DNA from: Dactylorhiza incarnata
Taxonomy: Eukaryota > Streptophyta > Magnoliopsida > Asparagales > Orchidaceae
Length of the DNA: 64,000 nt
Reading direction: 5' to 3'
NCBI GenBank assembly: GCA_033032865.1
Contig: JAWHQI010000068.1
Coordinates: 2,108,001-2,172,000 of the forward strand
Both the position numbers and the translations under genes were made by a program. Under the pieces are notes generated by a model. It ran no database searches, had not been told where the DNA came from, and worked only from the letters and a program-made list of their open reading frames with translations. Of this stretch, positions 59,390 through 64,000 are shown in pieces (the stretch's first letter is position 1; each line of letters starts with the position of its first letter).

Positions 59390-59471
59390 CGGGTTTTATA
59401 ATAATCTGGGCCGATCGCATGACCAGTGGTCGTGCGCGATAAGTAATGCGCACGATCAATGGTCATGCGCA
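59390..59471 (-). promoter_or_regulatory. Internal promoter-like cassette in C
   Basis: Two palindromes (about 59416-59436, cgcatgacc/ggtcgtgcg, and about 59449-59471, gcgcacgatc/ggtcatgcgc) of the U3 type lie beside a minus-strand TATA-like ttattataaaa (about 59395-59405). The ATHILA ATG is about 165 bases downstream. This copies the LTR arrangement. No transcript evidence. Confidence 0.55.
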
Positions 59472-59719
59472 AAGGGAATTTTCGGGCAGCCAAATTTGTA
59501 GTGAAAACCCAATCCACCGTGCAGTATGCATACAAATAGGGTTCAGCGCATGCAGCGAGACAATCACAACCTTATGAACAACTTAACTAAGCAAGAAGAA
59601 AAATAAAAATTCAGGAAAAGGAAAGATAACTGCTGGGGTTAATGTCATCCCAGCACGACTTATTCAAATTTAAAACAGTTCTATCTAATGGGTCTATGGA
59701 AAGAAAAGTGCACCGATAA

Positions 59720-60922
59720 TTATTCTAATATGCGTGTAGGTAGCGGGTACCTATACAGAGAAAGAACAGTCACGCCTCTACCTGAATAAAGATAAAACCT
59801 GCCCATCACAGGTAGAGGGAAAAGGAAGTAAGAAGAGGAGGAGGAGATATCCTCGCTCAACTCACCAAAAATATCCATGCCTAGCAAGGAGTCGTCAACA
59901 GGGAGGCAGCAGGAGGCGAAGGCAATGAGTGGAGCTTCCTCTACGGAGGGGGAATAAACCTCCTCACATGAGAGGATGCTCTCATCATTGACTTGAGCAA
60001 AAAGCTCCAAGTCCTCCTGAAGTACCTGTGACGATTCAACCTGCACAGACTCAGATGAAGGAAGGGGATCAAGATATAAAGAAGCCGAAGAACATAAATA
60101 AACATCAATCGGGGGAGTGTTCCCGGTCTCACTCCCATCAGGTTGGGGAAGTAAAATAATGTTTGCATTGTCATCAATGCTACAAGATTCGGCGGGATCA
60201 ACAGTGGCCATGCCTAAGATTTGGACTTCCTCCACCGGTGCTGAGGAAAACTCCTCTTCACCTAGAAGGTTGTCCTCCTCCATAGGAGTAGGCACAATAC
60301 TAAGATCAACCGCCTCCTCTTGTGACACATCATCGACAATGTCGTCAGAGACGAATGTAGTATGCACAACAGGGGGAAGAATAGTGCTTGGATAAAGGTC
60401 GAGCACCGATTCCTCACAAAGAATCGAATCCACTAGGGGTGGTGGATGCACCGGGAGAATAGGCTCGGCAATGTCAGTGCCCAGATCAGCAACACATCTG
60501 GTGATTGTGTCAACGCCATACCCTTCAAGATGTGAAGGTGGCAAAGACACATAATCGGATGTTGAAGGTGTGTCGCCAGAGTTAGGATTCGGGACGATCC
60601 GGATATCCGGCTCGTCATCCTCATCCAATTGGTGAAGATACTCGACACAGTCCTTCAAGACATGATCAATGCTCCGACAAAACTGGCACTACCTTGTGGG
60701 CTTCTTTGGCACAGCGGGTGCTGAAGCCGAAAAGAAGTAAGACAGTAAAGGCTCAGCAGAGTAGCCATAAGACTTACGCACAGCATATGGAGTATCAGAC
60801 GAAGTCGGTGCTCCATATGCTGGGCTATAAGAATTATGCCTACTATTCTCCGTAGGGCATTCATCACTAGAGTGGGAGGTATCTCTACACCAACGGCAAC
60901 GGATATTGAGATGTGCCCACAT
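59720..60922 (-). pseudogene. Zinc-knuckle/acidic protein of element C
   Basis: ATG at 60922. Residues ~9-22 form the knuckle CRWCRDTSHSSDEC (CX2CX4HX4C). A Ser/Tyr-rich linker leads to TAG at 60689, and the same frame continues with a second knuckle CQFCRSIDHVLKDC and a ~310-residue Glu/Asp/Ser-rich tail (DEDDEPDIRIVP, VPTPMEEDNLLGEEEF) to the stop at 59720: 400 residues if the TAG is read through. In B the sense codon at this TAG is CAG, so it is most simply a CAG-to-TAG mutation. It takes the place of gag. No known family apart from the knuckles; RNA binding is inferred. Confidence 0.7.
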
Positions 60923-61112
60923 AGTGCGAAGATAATACGATTAAAAAAGAAAAACACTATTGTGCGAAATACTACACCTAACAAAAATTACTAAAGCAAC
61001 CTAAATAAAATAGGAAAATGGAATAAAAAGAAATAAAACAAAGAAATGCAATTACAAATGGAAGGGCTTCTCTCTCAGGTTCTCCCTCTCCAGAAAACTC
61101 ACACGACTGTGT

Positions 61113-61130
61113 TCCCCGTCAACGGCGCCA
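61113..61130 (-). other. tRNA-Asp primer-binding site of C
   Basis: TCCCCGTCAACGGCGCCA on the plus strand, one mismatch to the tRNA-Asp 3' end, six bases from the LTR start at 61137. Confidence 0.88.
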
Positions 61131-61136
61131 ACAACT

Positions 61137-62895
61137 TGATGGCGCAAATCTTAGCACACCGCTATAGGCGGTAGTAAGACTGCGGCACGAAACGACAGTG
61201 TACCGATCATTCAAGTAATATAAAACGAGGAGTAATCCCCGAGTATCGAATCTCTCAAGGAACACAGTAAGGTGGAGTTAACGTTCAAGGAAGGACTTGA
61301 GATCGAAGTCCAGCGATAGGTGGAGTGCGGACGAAAGGGATTTGGTTTGTGAATAATAAAATAAAATATTACAACTACTCCTATGCAATGCCGCTATGCA
61401 AAGCTTCGCTCGGCGGGATGGAAGACTACGTAGCCCTTGAGCACACTACTTCGTTGGGCGGATGGACGAGTAGGCTAGCGGAATCGAACTATGCAGGCCT
61501 TGAGCGCGCTGATTCGTTAGGCGAATGGAATACGGGCCGCGATGCCACGCTTCGGTAGGCGGATGGACGAGTAGGCTAACGGAATCGAACTGTGCAGGCC
61601 TTGAGCGCACTGCTTCGTAGGGCGAATGGATTACACGGGCCGCTATGCCACGCTTCGCTAGGGGTGGAAGAGTAGGCATACGGATGAGGGTCGCAAATAC
61701 CTCATCGACAAGCACGCCACTAGCAATTGCTAGTGCAGCACACGAACAAGAAGGCGGAATGGAAATTAGATGGGGCGCACCTCATAAACACATATGAATA
61801 ATATAATCTCAAATAAATGAAATAGACATTACATAACAAGATTCATTGTGTACATCATCAAAATATAGAAGAGTCTAACTTAAACAATCATCAACATAAA
61901 GAAGGAAAAAGAGGGTAAAGGAGTCGACCACATCCGAAGCCTTGCCGAAGATTCACGGTTGGAATCGCTGGGTTGTCAATCCGCGTCCAAGCTCGGTCTT
62001 CAACTGCGTCCGAGGTAGAGGAGGGTTGTCACTTCCTCCCAATGGCTCGTCTTCTTCGTGTCACGATCCAATCTACTCCGATACACGATCTCCTTGCTCG
62101 ACGTTGGCGATCTTTGGGCTAGAAACCTCTCCTTGGAGCTCAAGGATGATGGAGGAGGCCTATGGGGGCGGAGAACCTGCGGAAGGGGCAAAAACGGCGG
62201 ACTGGACGGAAGAAATGCGGAGTATCTCAACCTAATTCGTGAGCAGGTCAATTTATAGGTACTGGAATAAACAGTGCGCACGGTCATTGGCGCACGACCA
62301 GTTGTCGTGCGCGCTGGAATTCTGTGATCGTGCGCCTGCCTGGGTGGAGTCTGCAATGTAAGAAATTTATAAAATACCATGTTCGCACGACCAGTGGCAC
62401 AGGACCGGTGGTCGTGCGCACTATCGTAGGTGGTCGTGCGCACTGGTCGAAACAGAACTCATGAAATTGATGTTAAGTGCGCACGAACAGTGGCGCACGA
62501 CCGGTGGTCGTGCGCACTATCGAAGGTGGTCGTGCGCACTGTCCGAGACAGAACTCAAAAAAAGGGTTAAGTGCACACGATCAACGACGCACGGCCAGTG
62601 GTCATGCGCAATAGAACCAGCGATTATGCGCAGTGTTCCTGTACAGAATTGTACTGGGAACACCTGCACAACTCCTGTTTCAGCATACAACACCAATCTA
62701 GCCACTGAAGGTGGCACTTAACCATGCATGAAAACTAATAATGACGAAGAACATGAAATAACACCAAAAACGGGCCTAGAGGTGCACGTAGCATGGAGTA
62801 TCAAATATGAGTGAAAACATGTCTAAAGTGAAGTGCATAGACTAGAAAATCGGCCCAGATGAGTCCATAAATGTGTATATATTTGGGACTCATCA
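61137..62895 (-). repeat. 5' LTR of C
   Basis: 1759 bp, TGATGGCGCAAATC...ACTCATCA, uninterrupted partner of 53370-56185. Palindrome array 62276-62640. The left half carries a diverged repeat with landmarks cgaatggaatacgggccgc and cttcggtaggcggatgg. Confidence 0.93.
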
Positions 62896-62900
62896 GCAGC

Positions 62901-64000
62901 TACCTCCTCCTCTGCTCCAGTTAGGGGAACGGTCACCTTCGGGAAAGAAGACCATTCCTCGATCGCCAATCCTTTTAATGATGCAAGTTTATCATGGTGG
63001 TAATTGAAAATTATAACGTGGATAAGATCCTGGTAGATACCGGAAGTTCGGTGAATATCCCTTCAAACCTGCTTTCGAGGCGCTGAAGACCGGGAAAGTT
63101 CTTCTCTCAACTGAAGTGCCGCTCTATGGTACCTCAATGGAGAAAAAGGAGGTGGAAGGAGTTGTCACCCTCTCAGGGATGTTAGCCAAAATTGTAAATT
63201 TGGAAAAATTCATAGTCGTTGAAGCCCCGAGCAGCTACAACGCAATTTTTGGAAGGCTAGTCCTGAACGAGTACCAAGAAATAATTTCAACCTATCATCA
63301 GGCCGTGATGTTTGCTTTGAATGGTAAAAAATATCAGATTAGGAGCGATCTGAGGATGGCTAGAGAATGTTACGTCAGGACGGTTAATGTGATTGAATCA
63401 TCTCCTCTCCAGGTAATTGATATCTCCTCAACACCTCAAATACCTGATCAAGTCAAAGCGACAAAAGAGATAGAAGAAGAAGATGCAAGAGACGGAGCTT
63501 GCTTGGAACCTGCCCAAGTAATTTAAGTTGTGCCAATCAGCGAAGAAGATAAGAGTAAGAAGCTTTCGAGCAACGCTGAATTGCCCAAAGATGATAAGGA
63601 TCAACTTATCTCTTGCCTCCTGAAGAACTTGGATGTCTTCTCCTAGTCGGCGGATGACATGATAGGAGTTGATACAGATATTGCTTGCAACCACCTCAAC
63701 ATCGATCCTAACTTCACCCCAATCAAGCAAAAGAAATTATAAGTGGCAGAGACTTACGCTCAGCCGATCCGAGAGGATGTGGAGAAATTATTAAAGGCTA
63801 AATTTATTCGGGAGATTCAATACCCTGAGTGGGTATCAAATGTTGTGATGGTTAAAAAAGCTGGTGGAAAGTGGCGGATGTGTGTAGATTTCACCAAACT
63901 TAATAAAGCTTTCCCTAAAGATTGCTACACCTTGCCTCAGATAGATTCTTTAGTAGACTCTGCGGTGGGATTTTCTTGCATGAGCTTTTTGGATGCGTTC
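62901..64000 (+). pseudogene. Protease and start of RT of D
   Basis: Resumes after C. The protease active site is DKILVDTGSSVNI (about 63014-63055), intact, followed by a frameshift. SSYNAIFGRLVLNEYQ and RMARECYVRTVNV are the Tat protease C-terminus. Stops at 63524, about 63643 (TAG for Trp) and about 63738 break the linker. RT starts with FIREIQYPEWVSNVVMVKK, GGKWRMCVDFTKLNKAFPKD and CMSFLDAF at the window edge. Confidence 0.9.

Larger units (their letters stand above)
53370..62895 (-). mobile_element. Athila-like non-autonomous element C
   Basis: Complete, TSD gcagc at 53365-53369 and 62896-62900. LTRs are 1759 bp (right) and about 1760 bp plus a 1050-bp insertion (left), nearly identical, so young. 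The interior is about 4.95 kb: primer site, zinc-knuckle/acidic ORF, an internal promoter-like cassette, an intact ATHILA-type ORF and a 2-kb 3' UTR. No protease, RT or integrase. Confidence 0.93.
51022..64000 (+). mobile_element. Tat-lineage Ty3/gypsy element D, 5' part, split by C
   Basis: 5' LTR, gag, protease and the beginning of RT in plus orientation; it continues past the window. The zinc motif and protease-RT sequences are of Tat type, as in F, but the LTR is unrelated to F's. Element C is inserted near the gag/protease border. Confidence 0.85.

Noticed and set aside
60686..60694. Programmed readthrough of the TAG between the two zinc knuckles
   Set aside because: B has a TAG four codons away at a different aligned residue and a sense CAG where C has TAG, so the two stops are independent mutations rather than a conserved signal.
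1..64000. Host protein-coding gene, tRNA or rRNA gene
   Set aside because: Every long frame with recognisable motifs belongs to a retroelement. The tRNA-like strings are the 18-base primer sites, with no tRNA body.

Overview
This is nuclear DNA of a flowering plant, from repeat-dense (probably pericentromeric) chromatin. I find no host gene, rRNA, tRNA or CRISPR array. Almost every base belongs to LTR retrotransposons of the plant Athila, Tat, Tekay-like and Ty1/copia groups, stacked inside one another. The species cannot be named from the sequence. Seven insertions were delimited by reading both ends and the target-site duplications (TSDs); six are exact 5-bp repeats and one has a single mismatch.

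Left and centre (1-31893). The 3' end of an Athila-like element E (+, LTR 480-2086) sits in the first codons of a minus-strand copia element (LTR 2206-3800). That copia abuts an older LTR fragment (3801-4148). Next is a four-level nest. Element B (4198-31888, minus, TSD ATACA) is split by copia element Copia-1 (7245-28863, plus). Copia-1 is split twice, by the Athila-like elements A1 (8664-17619, TSD AGATC) and A2 (19477-26718, TSD GTAAG). A1 is itself split by a solo LTR (12456-14183, TSD ACAGC). A1 and A2 encode gag and protease plus a conserved C-terminal region, but no reverse transcriptase or integrase. B lacks pol as well and encodes a zinc-knuckle/acidic protein.

Right half (31894-64000). 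A long Tekay-like LTR (32203-36431) with its primer site is followed by a truncated Tat-lineage Gypsy element F (about 36.66-47.94 kb, minus). F carries a decayed gag-pol with two RNase H domains, a 97-bp tandem array and, on the opposite strand, two TATA-driven genes. The first of these reads through four exons without a stop. After an AT-rich repeat tract and another copia LTR comes a second Tat element D (51022 to the window end, plus). D is split by element C (53370-62895, minus, TSD GCAGC). C has near-identical LTRs, an intact 347-codon ATHILA-type ORF, and a 1050-bp solo LTR (TSD CAGTG) inside its left LTR.

How it fits together. A, B, C and E share LTR ends, a tRNA-Asp primer site, a hairpin before the polypurine tract and 3'-UTR cassettes, but carry different coding cargo. 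They look like one superfamily of pol-less elements that must use the polymerase and integrase of an autonomous Athila outside this window. The most striking unexplained signal is a promoter architecture. In LTR after LTR, including families with unrelated sequences, a cluster of CG-containing inverted repeats lies just upstream of the TATA box. The same cassette appears inside element C, directly before its ATHILA ORF, as an apparent second promoter.
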